A stretch of DNA of 14,278 nucleotides. Origin: Bacteroidota bacterium. GTDB lineage: Bacteria; Bacteroidota; Bacteroidia; Bacteroidales; Prolixibacteraceae. Each line of letters begins with the position of its first letter. Positions within the stretch are counted from its first letter, which is position 1. Below the pieces are notes generated by a model. That model made no database searches, was not told where the DNA came from, and saw only the letters and a program-made list of their open reading frames with translations. This document shows positions 1 to 8,266 of the stretch, in pieces. Made by a program: the position numbers and the translations under genes. The DNA is taken from contig JAMDDG010000218.1 in NCBI GenBank assembly GCA_023488865.1, forward strand, positions 1-14,278. Direction: 5' to 3'.

Positions 1-700
1 CCAATTTTACCCCTCGCCTGATAATTGTGGAACCCATGGTAGCACAATCGACAGTCGTATTGGCCCCTATCTCGACGGAATCCTCCAGGATGACATTGCC
101 AATTTGTGCAATTTTCGAGAACGGACCGTCAGAACTGGGTGCAAAACCAAACCCATCAGCTCCTATCACCACTCCGGAATGGAGGATACAATCGGACCCA
201 ATCTTACAATCGGCATAAATTTTTACACCGGCGAAAAGCGTGGTATTGTCTCCAATAACCACATTATCACCAATAAATACCTGAGGATGGATCCTGACGT
301 TGTTCCCGATCACAGCATGATCGGAGATATAGGCGAAAGCCCCGATGTAAATATCAGTGCCCAGCCTGGCGCTACTGCTCACAAAAGAGGGTTGTTCTAT
401 TCCCTTTTTTACCGGTTTGAGCTGCTGATACATTTTAAGTAATTCTGCCAGGGCAATATAGGGGTCATCAACCCGGATCAAAGAACAGCTTAATGTTCCT
501 TCCGGACGAAAGTCTTTGGAGACAAGGACAGCTGAAGCCAGTGTTGTATAGATGTATTTGGTATAAGCTGGGTTGGACAAAAAAGAAAGAGTACCGGGGA
601 CACCCTGATCAATTTTGGAGATATTGTTTAACTTAATTTCCCCGTCACCTTCAACGGTTCCATTGAGTATCGATGCAATGTCTTTGACCTTAAACTCCAT
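1..700 (-). CDS. lpxD: UDP-3-O-acylglucosamine N-acyltransferase LpxD (partial, C-terminus off window)
   Basis: LpxD transfers a 3-hydroxyacyl chain from acyl carrier protein to UDP-3-O-acylglucosamine, the third step of lipid A synthesis, in the cytoplasm. The ATG is at 700-698 and the frame is open to base 2, giving 233 codons of a protein usually near 345. Residues 1 to about 100 form the uridine-binding domain (start MEFKVKDIASIL, then GTLSFLSNPAYTKYIY). From about residue 105 come left-handed beta-helix hexapeptide repeats (for example IGNNVRIHPQVFIGDN), followed by VVIGADGFGFAP and VEIGANTTVD. The catalytic histidine of the family lies beyond the window edge. One oddity is DCATMGST where homologues I remember have DRATMGST, a single-base change from CGT to TGT. 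The gene lies 48 bases after the HD-domain gene on the same strand, an arrangement I recall from Bacteroides, where lpxC-fabZ and lpxA follow. The fragment is open throughout and looks functional. Confidence 0.95.
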   Translation of the reverse strand, partial: MEFKVKDIASILNGTVEGDGEIKLNNISKIDQGVPGTLSFLSNPAYTKYIYTTLASAVLVSKDFRPEGTLSCSLIRVDDPYIALAELLKMYQQLKPVKKGIEQPSFVSSSARLGTDIYIGAFAYISDHAVIGNNVRIHPQVFIGDNVVIGDNTTLFAGVKIYADCKIGSDCILHSGVVIGADGFGFAPSSDGPFSKIAQIGNVILEDSVEIGANTTVDCATMGSTIIRRGVKL

Positions 701-724
701 TCAATTGCTTTTAAAATTTCGCAG

Positions 725-732
725 CAAAAATA
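725..732 (-). promoter_or_regulatory. Possible internal promoter -7 box for lpxD
   Basis: Read on the minus strand this is TATTTTTG, an exact match to the Bacteroidetes -7 consensus TAnnTTTG, 24 bases before the lpxD ATG. No TTTG is found at the expected -33 spacing, so it is only half supported. lpxD may instead be transcribed mainly from upstream of the HD gene. Confidence 0.35.
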
Positions 733-748
733 ATCAATATTAGTTACC

Positions 749-1993
749 CTATGAGATTTTCGCCGGATAACAGACAAAATGTTTACGTACGGTCTTGGTC
801 AATCCCTCCAAATTAATATCGGATGCATCCCTGATATCTTTTAGTTTGCCATTTTTGTGCAGGATCAGAATTGCCTCTTCATCAGGCTGATAAGCCTTAT
901 TTTCCATTTCACCTACCGAGACAAAATAGGCCAATTCCTGTTCAGAAATATTTATTTTTGAGAGAACTTTCGTTTTTAGCTCATCCACCAGACTTTCGCT
1001 AAAAGGATGTGGGGAAATTTTTATTTTCATCAGTTTCCGGTTAACGATCCGGTCAGAGAGATCAGATAAAATGAAATCAGGATAGGTAGTCCATTCTTTG
1101 ATTGAACTCATGATATCTGAATCGTCAAGCTTCGAAAATAGTTTCAGGGCCCTACCCCGCCGTTGTTTGTCGGTTGAACGAAAATCATCTGCGGTAACCT
1201 CGTGGTGCAAAAAACAGGCAAAGGCACTGGCAGCTTTTACTTCTTGTCCGGACTCAATTAAATCAGATGCCCGGCGCAACAGATTGACCAACAATCTTTC
1301 TGCCGACACAACCGTTTTATGCAGGTAAACCTGCCAATACATCAACCGTCTGGCAATCAGGAAATTTTCTACCGAATAGATCCCCTTGGCCTCAACGACC
1401 AACTGATCTTCCCTGACATCCAACATTTTGATAATTCGATCAGAAGAAACAACCCCTTCTGAAACCCCGCAATAGAAGCTATCCCGTTTCAAAAAATCAA
1501 GGCGGTCCATATCAAGCTGACTGCTTACCAGGAGGTGTAAAAAGTGTTTTGGATATTGATTCAGAAAAATACGAATGGCAAGATCTAATCTGCCATTAAA
1601 TTCGTCGTTGAGGTCCTGCATAAACAAAATCGACAACTCTTCGTGCGATATTCCTTTGACAATACTTTCTTCCAGGGCATGGGAAAAAGGGCCGTGCCCC
1701 AAATCGTGCAACAACAGGGCTACCATAACCCCTTCAGCTTCTTCGTCAGTAATCTCAACGCCCTTTTCACGCAATACATTCAAGGCAGTTTGAGCGAGAT
1801 GCATGGTACCGATGCTATGTTCAAACCGGGTGTGGTTGGCGCCTGGATATACATTCGAGGTGAGCCCCAATTGCCTGATACGCCTAAGTCTCTGAAAATA
1901 GGGATGTTCGATTAAATCGAAAAGCAAACCCGAATTTAAATCAATAAAACCCCAGACCGGATCATTGATAATTTTGTGTTTTTTTTGCTTCAC
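749..1993 (-). CDS. HD-domain phosphohydrolase (SAMHD1/dNTPase-like)
   Basis: A 414-residue HD-superfamily metal-dependent phosphohydrolase resembling the SAMHD1/dGTPase group. The N-terminus IINDPVWGFIDLN and HPYFQRLRRIRQLG is followed by the metal-binding set: FEHS (His59), LLLHDLGHGPFSH (His96-Asp97, His100, His105) and DMDRLDFLKRD (about residues 161-171). The order and spacing match SAMHD1, so hydrolysis of a dNTP or related nucleotide is plausible, but the substrate cannot be read from sequence. The start is GTG at 1993-1991: the codon immediately upstream is an in-frame TGA and the first residues precede the conserved IINDPV block closely, so this is the only reasonable start. Residues beyond about 270 form a less conserved C-terminal region. 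It is the first gene of a minus-strand unit with lpxD and is transcribed divergently from rimP. Its own promoter was not identified convincingly. Confidence 0.9.
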   Translation of the reverse strand: MKQKKHKIINDPVWGFIDLNSGLLFDLIEHPYFQRLRRIRQLGLTSNVYPGANHTRFEHSIGTMHLAQTALNVLREKGVEITDEEAEGVMVALLLHDLGHGPFSHALEESIVKGISHEELSILFMQDLNDEFNGRLDLAIRIFLNQYPKHFLHLLVSSQLDMDRLDFLKRDSFYCGVSEGVVSSDRIIKMLDVREDQLVVEAKGIYSVENFLIARRLMYWQVYLHKTVVSAERLLVNLLRRASDLIESGQEVKAASAFACFLHHEVTADDFRSTDKQRRGRALKLFSKLDDSDIMSSIKEWTTYPDFILSDLSDRIVNRKLMKIKISPHPFSESLVDELKTKVLSKINISEQELAYFVSVGEMENKAYQPDEEAILILHKNGKLKDIRDASDINLEGLTKTVRKHFVCYPAKIS

Positions 1994-2134
1994 TCAGGAT
2001 ATTTTTATTATCAAATTGACATATAACAACATACATTTTCCGACCACATCTGCTCTCTTTTTTCTTTCCACACTCCGCATATTGCTTCAAAGTCGCTTAA
2101 ACTCTGATAAATCATTCAAAATTAGAAATAAAAA

Positions 2135-2166
2135 TTTGTTTAATTCAAACATTAATAGTAATTTCG
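2135..2166 (+). promoter_or_regulatory. Bacteroidetes-type promoter of the rimP-nusA-infB operon
   Basis: TTTG at 2135-2138 (-33 box) and TAATTTCG at 2159-2166 (-7 box, one mismatch to TAnnTTTG) are separated by 20 bases, inside the known 19-21 spacing for the Bacteroidetes primary sigma factor. Transcription would start near 2172, leaving a leader of about 55 bases before the rimP ATG. It is the best promoter match in the window. The rest of the 1994-2226 gap is AT-rich, with no other gene seen. Confidence 0.6.
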
Positions 2167-2188
2167 CAGCGGAGAATAATCGCAGGAT

Positions 2189-2209
2189 TAGGGGACGCAT
2201 TGTCCCCTA
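2189..2209 (+). promoter_or_regulatory. Hairpin with U-rich tail in the rimP leader (possible attenuator)
   Basis: A perfect 8-bp inverted repeat, TAGGGGAC and GTCCCCTA, encloses the 5-base loop GCATT and is followed at once by TTTTATT. It ends 17 bases before the rimP ATG, downstream of the predicted transcription start. The shape resembles an intrinsic terminator or a translation-blocking stem. E. coli regulates its rimP-nusA-infB operon through its leader, so a regulatory role is plausible but is inferred here. Confidence 0.5.
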
Positions 2210-2226
2210 TTTTATTAAGGCTGAAA

Positions 2227-2685
2227 ATGATATCTAAGGGACTAATTCAAAGGATGGTTGAAGAAAAGCTAACAGATACGATGTTTATCGTCGATATTTC
2301 CGTTGGCACAGGCAATGCTATTTCGGTAGTCATCGACAGCGATTCTGGATTGAGCATTGATAAATGCATCGAAATGAGCCGTCACATCGAACATCAGTTC
2401 GACCGTGAAGTAGAAGATTTTTCCCTTGAAGTATCCTCTCCCGGGTTGACCCAGCCATTTAAAGTCCTCCGTCAATATCTGAAAAACCTTGGCAAAGAGG
2501 TTGAAATAGTGACAGCCAAAGGCGATAAAGTGGTAGGGACCCTGAAATCTGCCGATGAAAAAAGCTTTTTCGTTGAGACAAAAAACGACATAAAAATAGA
2601 TGGGAAAAAAACAGTGGACATAAAGACCATTGAGTTTTTCCCCAATGATATAAAAACAGTTAAACCCGTTATAACTTTCAAATAA
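2227..2685 (+). CDS. rimP: Ribosome maturation factor RimP
   Basis: RimP assists late assembly of the 30S ribosomal subunit in the cytoplasm. The 152-residue product, beginning MISKGLIQRMVEEKL, has the family's usual length. The most diagnostic block is LEVSSPGLTQPFKVLRQY (about residues 74-91), followed by a C-terminal SH3-like region with EVEIVTAKGDKVVGTLK. I chose ATG 2227. An in-frame TTG at 2200 lies inside the leader hairpin and would add nine residues (TTG plus SPILLRLK) that do not look like the family N-terminus. It is the first gene of a plus-strand operon with nusA, which starts 12 bases after its stop. Confidence 0.93.
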   Translation: MISKGLIQRMVEEKLTDTMFIVDISVGTGNAISVVIDSDSGLSIDKCIEMSRHIEHQFDREVEDFSLEVSSPGLTQPFKVLRQYLKNLGKEVEIVTAKGDKVVGTLKSADEKSFFVETKNDIKIDGKKTVDIKTIEFFPNDIKTVKPVITFK

Positions 2686-2697
2686 AATCCGGAAGAT

Positions 2698-3939
2698 ATG
2701 GACAACCTCAATCTGATTGACACGTTTTCGGAATTTAAAGACCTGAAAAACATCGATCGTGCCACCATGATGAGCGTATTGGAAGATGCGTTCAGAAGTG
2801 TTATTCAAAAGCAGTTTGGCACGGATGAGAATTTTGACGTCATTATAAACCCCGACAAAGGAGACTTCGAAATATACAGAAACCGCACCGTAGTGGAGGA
2901 TGGCGCGTTAACCGATTTAAATACGGAGATCACCCTATCGGAAGCCAACATCAACGATGGGGATTATGAGCTCGGTGAAGAGGTGACAGATACAATCCGC
3001 TTCAGTGATTTCGGAAGAAGGGCAATCCTCAATTTGCGTCAAAATTTGGCCTCCAGAATTATGGAGCTTGAAAAAGACAACATCTACCAAAAATACAAAT
3101 CAAGAATTGGGGAGATAGTCACCGGCGAAGTTTACCAGATCTGGAAAAAAGAACTTTTGCTGCTCGACGACGAAGGAAACGAATTAATTCTTCCTAAGAG
3201 CGAGCAAATACCTTCCGATTTTTTCAGAAAAGGCGACAGTGTCCGCTCTGTTGTGATTAAAGTAGAAATGAGGAACAACAGTCCTTACATTATTTTGTCT
3301 CGAACATCACCCGTATTCCTGGAAAGGCTTTTCGAATTAGAGGTTCCGGAGATATCTGATGGTTTGATTACCATTAAGAAGATTGTCCGGATTCCTGGAG
3401 AACGCGCAAAAGTGGCTGTCGAATCTTACGATGACCGTATCGATCCGGTTGGCGCCTGTGTCGGAATGAAAGGTTCACGCATACATGGCATTGTAAGGGA
3501 GTTACGCAACGAGAATATCGATGTAATCAATTTCACCAATAACAATCAGTTGTACATACAAAGGGCGCTTAACCCGGCCAAAATCTCCTCCATAAAAATA
3601 TATGGCAACGAGAACAGGGTTGAAGTTTTCCTTAAACCGGAGGAAGTTTCCCTCGCAATCGGGAAGGGCGGCCTGAATATTAAGCTGGCAAGCCAGCTGA
3701 CCGGATACGATATAGATGTCTACCGCGATCGTGATATCGCTGATGAAGAAGATGTTTCATTAGAAGAATTTGCAGACGAGATCGATGACTGGGTTCTCGA
3801 CGGACTCAAATCTATTGGTTGCGACACCGCCAGAAATGTGCTGAACCTCTCACGGGAGGAGCTGATTAAACGTACCGACTTCGAAGAGGAAACCATCGAC
3901 GAAGTGTTACGCATACTAAAATCCGAATTTGAACAGTAA
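2698..3939 (+). CDS. nusA: Transcription termination/antitermination factor NusA
   Basis: NusA binds RNA polymerase and nascent RNA, modulating pausing, termination and antitermination. The 413-residue product shows the N-terminal polymerase-binding domain (1-130, with FGRRAILNLRQNL near 105), an S1 domain (about 136-202), KH1 (about 219-278, with DPVGACVGMKGSRI) and KH2 (about 285-345, with LAIGKGGLNIKLASQLTG). After an acidic linker (DEEDVSLEEFADEID) comes a short helical C-terminal region (about 365-413) resembling a helix-hairpin-helix unit. It lacks the two long acidic repeats of E. coli NusA (495 residues), as expected outside the Gammaproteobacteria. Placement between rimP and infB is the standard bacterial order, and co-transcription from the rimP promoter is likely. 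There is no clear Shine-Dalgarno at normal spacing. Confidence 0.95.
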   Translation: MDNLNLIDTFSEFKDLKNIDRATMMSVLEDAFRSVIQKQFGTDENFDVIINPDKGDFEIYRNRTVVEDGALTDLNTEITLSEANINDGDYELGEEVTDTIRFSDFGRRAILNLRQNLASRIMELEKDNIYQKYKSRIGEIVTGEVYQIWKKELLLLDDEGNELILPKSEQIPSDFFRKGDSVRSVVIKVEMRNNSPYIILSRTSPVFLERLFELEVPEISDGLITIKKIVRIPGERAKVAVESYDDRIDPVGACVGMKGSRIHGIVRELRNENIDVINFTNNNQLYIQRALNPAKISSIKIYGNENRVEVFLKPEEVSLAIGKGGLNIKLASQLTGYDIDVYRDRDIADEEDVSLEEFADEIDDWVLDGLKSIGCDTARNVLNLSREELIKRTDFEEETIDEVLRILKSEFEQ

Positions 3940-3995
3940 CTGTCACACGTTCAATTAACCGGAAGAGATATAGCAAATTTAACTGTTTGGCAAAT

Positions 3996-6900
3996 ATGGA
4001 TACAGGGAACAAAGTATCAAGGTTAAGTAAAATAGCACGTGATCTGAACGTGGGGATCGCTACAATCGTAGAGTTTCTGAACAAACAGGGAATCAAAATG
4101 ACCCCTGATCCCAACGCCAAGATTGATGCTGAGGCCCAGATGCTTCTCGAAAAACAGTTTCGAAAGGATCATGATGCCAAAGTTGAGGCTGATATGCACC
4201 GTCCGGGTCGCCTGAAAAGGGATTCCATTTCCATCGAAGATGTTAATCAGCACGACAATAAAGTGAAGAATGAAGATTTTGAGGACGATTCTGTCATTAT
4301 TACGGACAACAGCCTTCATCGCAGCCAGGAGACGAAACATCATGCACCTCAGGCCCAAGCAGCAAAACCGGAGGTTATCCCTACAACCCTGCCGGAGAAA
4401 CCTGCTATTAAAGTCGTAGGATCTGTTGACCTGGAAAATTTATCGCACAAACCAAAAGTAACAGAACCAATAGCCGCCCCCGTAAAAGAAGATCAACCAA
4501 TCGGGCAAGTCCCGGAAAAGAAATCCGAAAAAAAAGTTTCACACAAAACTACCGTTCCACAACCAACTCCATCCAAAGAAGAAAAAGAAGCGGAAACTTC
4601 TCCGTCTCCCCTCAAACCTGAAATAGAGGTGAGCGTACCGGAGATGATTTCTAACGTGACTCATTTAGAAACCAACATAAATATTGTCGGAAAAATAGAT
4701 CTTGATACACCTAAGACAACCGAAAAAAACAAAAAAGAAGCTATCCTTACCAAGAAAAAACACGTCGCCCCCAAAACTGCTGAAGGGAAACCCCTGAAAC
4801 CCGTTCGGGAAGGTAAACACCGCGAAGATCCGCTTGAAGAAATATTCCCTGATCTTGTGGAGGTACCTGAAGAAATTTTCAAGCATGCCAGGGAAATCCT
4901 CTCCGGGCCAAAAGTTGTCGGCAAGATCGAATTGCCGGTTGAAGGATCGAAAAAAGGAATTGGCGTACACGACGAGGATCGTTCCCTGCGTAAGAAAAAA
5001 CGCAAACGGGTAAGCAAAGATGCAAAAGAGCGTGTTCTCCTTAATATCGACAAGCGTCCGGATGAGCCCAAAGTCAAAGGGGTAAAAGAAAAAGAGAAAA
5101 GTACAATCAAGAAGAAAAGTCCTCTGGTTGTAAAGAAAAAATTACCGCTCAAAAAAGAGGTCAACGAGGAAGATGTTCAAAAACAGGTCAAAGAGACCCT
5201 TGCACGACTGACCACCAAAAGCCAGAAAACGCGTGGTTCCAAGCACCGCCGCGATAAACGGCTCGCTTTCACGGAAAAGATGGCCGAAGAGGGTGCACAA
5301 GCAGAGATAGACAGAAATATCATCAAAATTACTGAGTTCGTTTCAGTTAGTGAGCTGGCCAGTATGATGGATGTCAACCCGACGCAGGTCATCGCAACCT
5401 GTATGTCGTTGGGCCTTTTCGTTTCCATCAACCAACGTCTGGATGCAGAAACCATGTCGGTTGTTGCGGATGAATTTGGGTATAAGGTCGAATTTATTTC
5501 TGTCGATGTGCAGGAGGCAATCCTCGAAGAGAAAGATTCAGAAGAAGATCTTAAATCCCGTCCGCCGATTGTCACCGTCATGGGTCACGTCGACCACGGA
5601 AAAACCTCATTGCTCGACTATATTCGTAAAGCCAACGTGATCGCCGGCGAAGCAGGTGGCATCACCCAGCACATAGGTGCCTACAATGTGACCCTGGAAG
5701 ATGGACGTAAAATTACTTTTCTGGATACTCCCGGACACGAAGCATTTACCGCTATGCGTGCCCGTGGCGCACAGGTGACCGATATTGCAATTATTATCGT
5801 AGCAGCCGATGACGATGTGATGCCTCAAACCGTTGAAGCAATCAACCACGCATCAGCTGCGGGTGTTCCTATTGTATTTGCTATCAACAAGGTAGATAAA
5901 CCCACTGCCGATCCGGAAAAGATCAAACACCAGTTGGCCAACATGAACTACCTGGTAGAAAGCTGGGGCGGGAAATACCAGTCACACGACATTTCAGCCA
6001 AATCCGGATTAGGTGTCAATGAACTGCTTGAAAAGGTGCTGCTCGAAGCAGAGATGCTCGATCTGAAAGCCAATCCGAACAAACGGGCCAGTGGTTCCGT
6101 AATCGAATCATCCCTCGACAAGGGTCGCGGATATGTTGCCACTATTTTGGTTAACGCCGGCACCCTGAAAGTCGGGGACGTATTGTTGGCAGGGCCCCAT
6201 TTCGGTCACATCAAGGCCATGTTCAACGAACGAAACCAGCGGGTTGAAAGCGTTGGCCCGGCAGAACCGGTATTGATCCTTGGATTGAACGGCGCACCCC
6301 AGGCAGGCGATAAATTCAATGTGATGGAGAGTGAACGCGAAGCCCGCCAGATAGCCAATAAACGGGAACAATTGCAACGCGAACAAGGTCTGCGGACCCA
6401 AAAACACATTACCTTAGACGAAATCGGCCGAAGAATTGCCATCGGCAACTTCCAGGAACTGAACATCATTGTCAAGGGAGACGTAGACGGATCAATCGAA
6501 GCGCTTTCCGACTCATTGATCAAACTCTCAACTACCGAGATCCAGGTCAACGTAATCCACAAGGCGGTCGGACAGATCACCGAATCAGACATTATGCTGG
6601 CATCTGCTTCCAACGCGATCATCGTTGGTTTCCAGGTGCGTCCATCCATGAGCGCCCGGAAACTGGCTGAAAAGGAAGAGATCGATATCCGGCTCTACTC
6701 TATTATCTACGACGCGATCAACGAAATCAAGTCGGCTATGGAAGGAATGTTGGCCCCCGAGATCAAAGAGGAGATCAAAGGTACCGCAGAAGTCCTTACT
6801 GCCTTCAAAATTACCAAAGTGGGTACAATAGCCGGATGTATTGTCCGCGATGGCAAAATCACCCGCAATTCAAAAGTACGCCTGATCCGCGATGGTATCG

Positions 6901-7064
6901 TCGTCTATACGGGCGAACTCGAATCGCTGAAACGGTTCAAGGATGATGTCAAAGAAGTGGCCAAAGGCTATGAATGCGGTCTGAACATCCAGGGCTACAA
7001 CGATATCCTGGAAGGGGACTTTATAGAGGCATTTGAGCAGGTGGAGGTAGCGAAGACACTATAA
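3996..7064 (+). CDS. infB: Translation initiation factor IF-2
   Basis: IF-2 is the GTPase that brings initiator tRNA to the 30S subunit and promotes subunit joining. From ATG 3996 the product is 1022 residues. It has a short N-terminal helix-turn-helix-like module (about 8-45, SRLSKIARDLNVGIATIVEF), a long disordered Lys/Glu/Pro-rich region (about 60-440) and a second IF2-N module (about 445-500, ITEFVSVSELASMMDVNP). The G domain has GHVDHGKT (530-537), GGITQHIG, DTPGH (577-581), NKVD (631-634) and SAKSG (667-671). The beta-barrel and C-terminal tRNA-binding domains follow. All GTPase motifs are intact. An in-frame TTG at 3987 would add three residues, but ATG 3996 is preferred. The gene starts 56 bases after nusA and is followed by a strong terminator. 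In Bacteroides I recall cvpA and suf genes after infB; here pheS is convergent instead. Confidence 0.96.
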   Translation: MDTGNKVSRLSKIARDLNVGIATIVEFLNKQGIKMTPDPNAKIDAEAQMLLEKQFRKDHDAKVEADMHRPGRLKRDSISIEDVNQHDNKVKNEDFEDDSVIITDNSLHRSQETKHHAPQAQAAKPEVIPTTLPEKPAIKVVGSVDLENLSHKPKVTEPIAAPVKEDQPIGQVPEKKSEKKVSHKTTVPQPTPSKEEKEAETSPSPLKPEIEVSVPEMISNVTHLETNINIVGKIDLDTPKTTEKNKKEAILTKKKHVAPKTAEGKPLKPVREGKHREDPLEEIFPDLVEVPEEIFKHAREILSGPKVVGKIELPVEGSKKGIGVHDEDRSLRKKKRKRVSKDAKERVLLNIDKRPDEPKVKGVKEKEKSTIKKKSPLVVKKKLPLKKEVNEEDVQKQVKETLARLTTKSQKTRGSKHRRDKRLAFTEKMAEEGAQAEIDRNIIKITEFVSVSELASMMDVNPTQVIATCMSLGLFVSINQRLDAETMSVVADEFGYKVEFISVDVQEAILEEKDSEEDLKSRPPIVTVMGHVDHGKTSLLDYIRKANVIAGEAGGITQHIGAYNVTLEDGRKITFLDTPGHEAFTAMRARGAQVTDIAIIIVAADDDVMPQTVEAINHASAAGVPIVFAINKVDKPTADPEKIKHQLANMNYLVESWGGKYQSHDISAKSGLGVNELLEKVLLEAEMLDLKANPNKRASGSVIESSLDKGRGYVATILVNAGTLKVGDVLLAGPHFGHIKAMFNERNQRVESVGPAEPVLILGLNGAPQAGDKFNVMESEREARQIANKREQLQREQGLRTQKHITLDEIGRRIAIGNFQELNIIVKGDVDGSIEALSDSLIKLSTTEIQVNVIHKAVGQITESDIMLASASNAIIVGFQVRPSMSARKLAEKEEIDIRLYSIIYDAINEIKSAMEGMLAPEIKEEIKGTAEVLTAFKITKVGTIAGCIVRDGKITRNSKVRLIRDGIVVYTGELESLKRFKDDVKEVAKGYECGLNIQGYNDILEGDFIEAFEQVEVAKTL

Positions 7065-7072
7065 TAATGCAG

Positions 7073-7135
7073 AAAGTTCCCAAAGTTTTAGCTACAAACA
7101 AAATTTGCTCGTAGCTAAAACTTTGGGAACTTTTT
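7073..7135. terminator. Long perfect hairpin terminator shared by infB and pheS
   Basis: The arms 7073-7095 and 7111-7133 are perfectly complementary over 23 bp, with a 15-base loop (AAACAAAATTTGCTC). On the plus strand the arm runs into TTTTT at 7131-7135, a good intrinsic terminator starting 8 bases after the infB stop. The right arm ends 6 bases from the pheS stop, so the same stem can end the convergent pheS transcript, although the T-tract in that direction is weaker. Confidence 0.9.
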
Positions 7136-7139
7136 CGCT

Positions 7140-8159
7140 TTAGTTTGCCGCTTCAAACTGGTTCAAAAACCTTACATCATTTTCAAAATAGAGCCTGAGA
7201 TCGTTGATGCCGAATTTCAGCATGGCGATACGTTCAATACCCATTCCGAAGGCAAATCCGGTGTATTTTTTGCTGTCGATGCCGGAGGCTTCCAAAACAT
7301 TGGGGTCAACCATGCCACAACCAAGTATTTCGAGCCACCCGGTGTATTTACAGACGTTACAGCCTTTGCCTCCACAGATAGAACAAGAGACATCCACTTC
7401 GGCCGAGGGTTCGGTAAAGGGAAAATAAGAGGGGCGCATCCGGATTTCGGTTTTTTCACCAAAAAGCTCTTTGGCAAAATAGAGCAGCGTCTGCTTCAAA
7501 TCGGCAAACGACACGTTTTCGTCGATGTATAAACCTTCGATCTGGTGGAACATACAATGCGCCCGGTACGAAATCGCCTCGTTGCGGAATACCCTTCCCG
7601 GAGTTACCGTCCGGATCGGCGGCTTCTTGGTTTCCATGTCGTGTACCTGGACGGAAGAGGTATGCGTCCGCAATAAAATATCGGGATTCCGCTGGATAAA
7701 GAAAGTATCCTGCATATCGCGTGCCGGATGCTCTTCGGCAAAATTAAGCGCTGAAAAAACATGCCAGTCATCTTCGATTTCCGGTCCTTCCGATACCACG
7801 AAACCCAATCGCTTAAATATTTCAAGAATTTCGTTTTTCACAATGGAGATGGGATGACGGGTCCCTGCCTTCATGGGATCTCCCGGTAGGGAAAGGTCAA
7901 CTCTTTTGGTATCTGAAGTTTGCTCTTCGAGGCCTTCTTTCAACACCATAATTTTGTCCATGGCAAAATTCTTCAGCGTGTTGAGCGCCTGTCCGATCTC
8001 CTTCTTCTGGTCGGCCGACACATTTCTGAAATCTTCAATCAGCTTGGATATTTCCCCTTTTTTGCTGATGTACTTGATTCTCAACTCTTCCAACTCCCCG
8101 GCAGATTTGACTGCTATCCCTTCAATCTCCCTCTGAAGTTCCCTGATCCTGTCTAACAT
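7140..8159 (-). CDS. pheS: Phenylalanyl-tRNA synthetase alpha subunit
   Basis: PheS carries the class II aminoacylation site that charges tRNA-Phe, in an alpha2-beta2 complex with PheT. The 339-residue product has an N-terminal coiled-coil tRNA-binding arm (1-85, with ELEELRIKYISKKG), motif 1 (about 100-135, GTRHPISIVKNE), motif 2 (about 189-210, RVFRNEAISYRAHCMFHQIEG) and motif 3 (about 299-315, YTGFAFGMGIERIAMLK). Ala303 in GFAFGMG is the usual residue at the position that sets phenylalanine specificity. A cysteine cluster CSICGGKGCNVC (259-270) may bind a metal, and I recall it from other Bacteroidetes PheS. I chose ATG 8159: homologues begin close to MLDRIRELQ, and an in-frame upstream start at 8183 would lie within the predicted -7 box. 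pheT is not in the window. Confidence 0.95.
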   Translation of the reverse strand: MLDRIRELQREIEGIAVKSAGELEELRIKYISKKGEISKLIEDFRNVSADQKKEIGQALNTLKNFAMDKIMVLKEGLEEQTSDTKRVDLSLPGDPMKAGTRHPISIVKNEILEIFKRLGFVVSEGPEIEDDWHVFSALNFAEEHPARDMQDTFFIQRNPDILLRTHTSSVQVHDMETKKPPIRTVTPGRVFRNEAISYRAHCMFHQIEGLYIDENVSFADLKQTLLYFAKELFGEKTEIRMRPSYFPFTEPSAEVDVSCSICGGKGCNVCKYTGWLEILGCGMVDPNVLEASGIDSKKYTGFAFGMGIERIAMLKFGINDLRLYFENDVRFLNQFEAAN

Positions 8160-8180
8160 CGCAAACAAATTTGTGAAATG

Positions 8181-8188
8181 CAAAAATA
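8181..8188 (-). promoter_or_regulatory. Predicted pheS promoter -7 box
   Basis: On the minus strand this reads TATTTTTG, exactly TAnnTTTG, 21 bases before the pheS ATG. No TTTG occurs at the -33 spacing. The box lies about 50 bases past the last trace of the truncated GH35 gene, so pheS appears to keep its own promoter despite the rearrangement next to it. Confidence 0.45.
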
Positions 8189-8266
8189 GAAAAAATCCGT
8201 TTAACCCGCCTTCAGCGAATGAAAGTCGATACTTGTTTCACCTGATGGAAATTGCCAAAAAGTTTT

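Noticed and set aside
104..442. Plus-strand open frames over lpxD (also 27-218)
   Set aside because: The minus strand encodes clear LpxD hexapeptide repeats over the same bases; these are antisense shadows.
2269..2808. 179-codon minus-strand frame
   Set aside because: It lies opposite rimP and the start of nusA, both of which have strong family motifs.
2689..3972. CCGGAAGA present in both the rimP-nusA gap (2689-2696) and the nusA-infB gap (3959-3966)
   Set aside because: Eight bases is short, the spacing to the start codons differs (1 and 29 bases), and it may be a chance purine-rich stretch.
4661..5164. 167-codon minus-strand Ser/Phe/Arg-rich frame
   Set aside because: It is the complement of the Lys/Glu-rich disordered part of IF2, which explains its composition.
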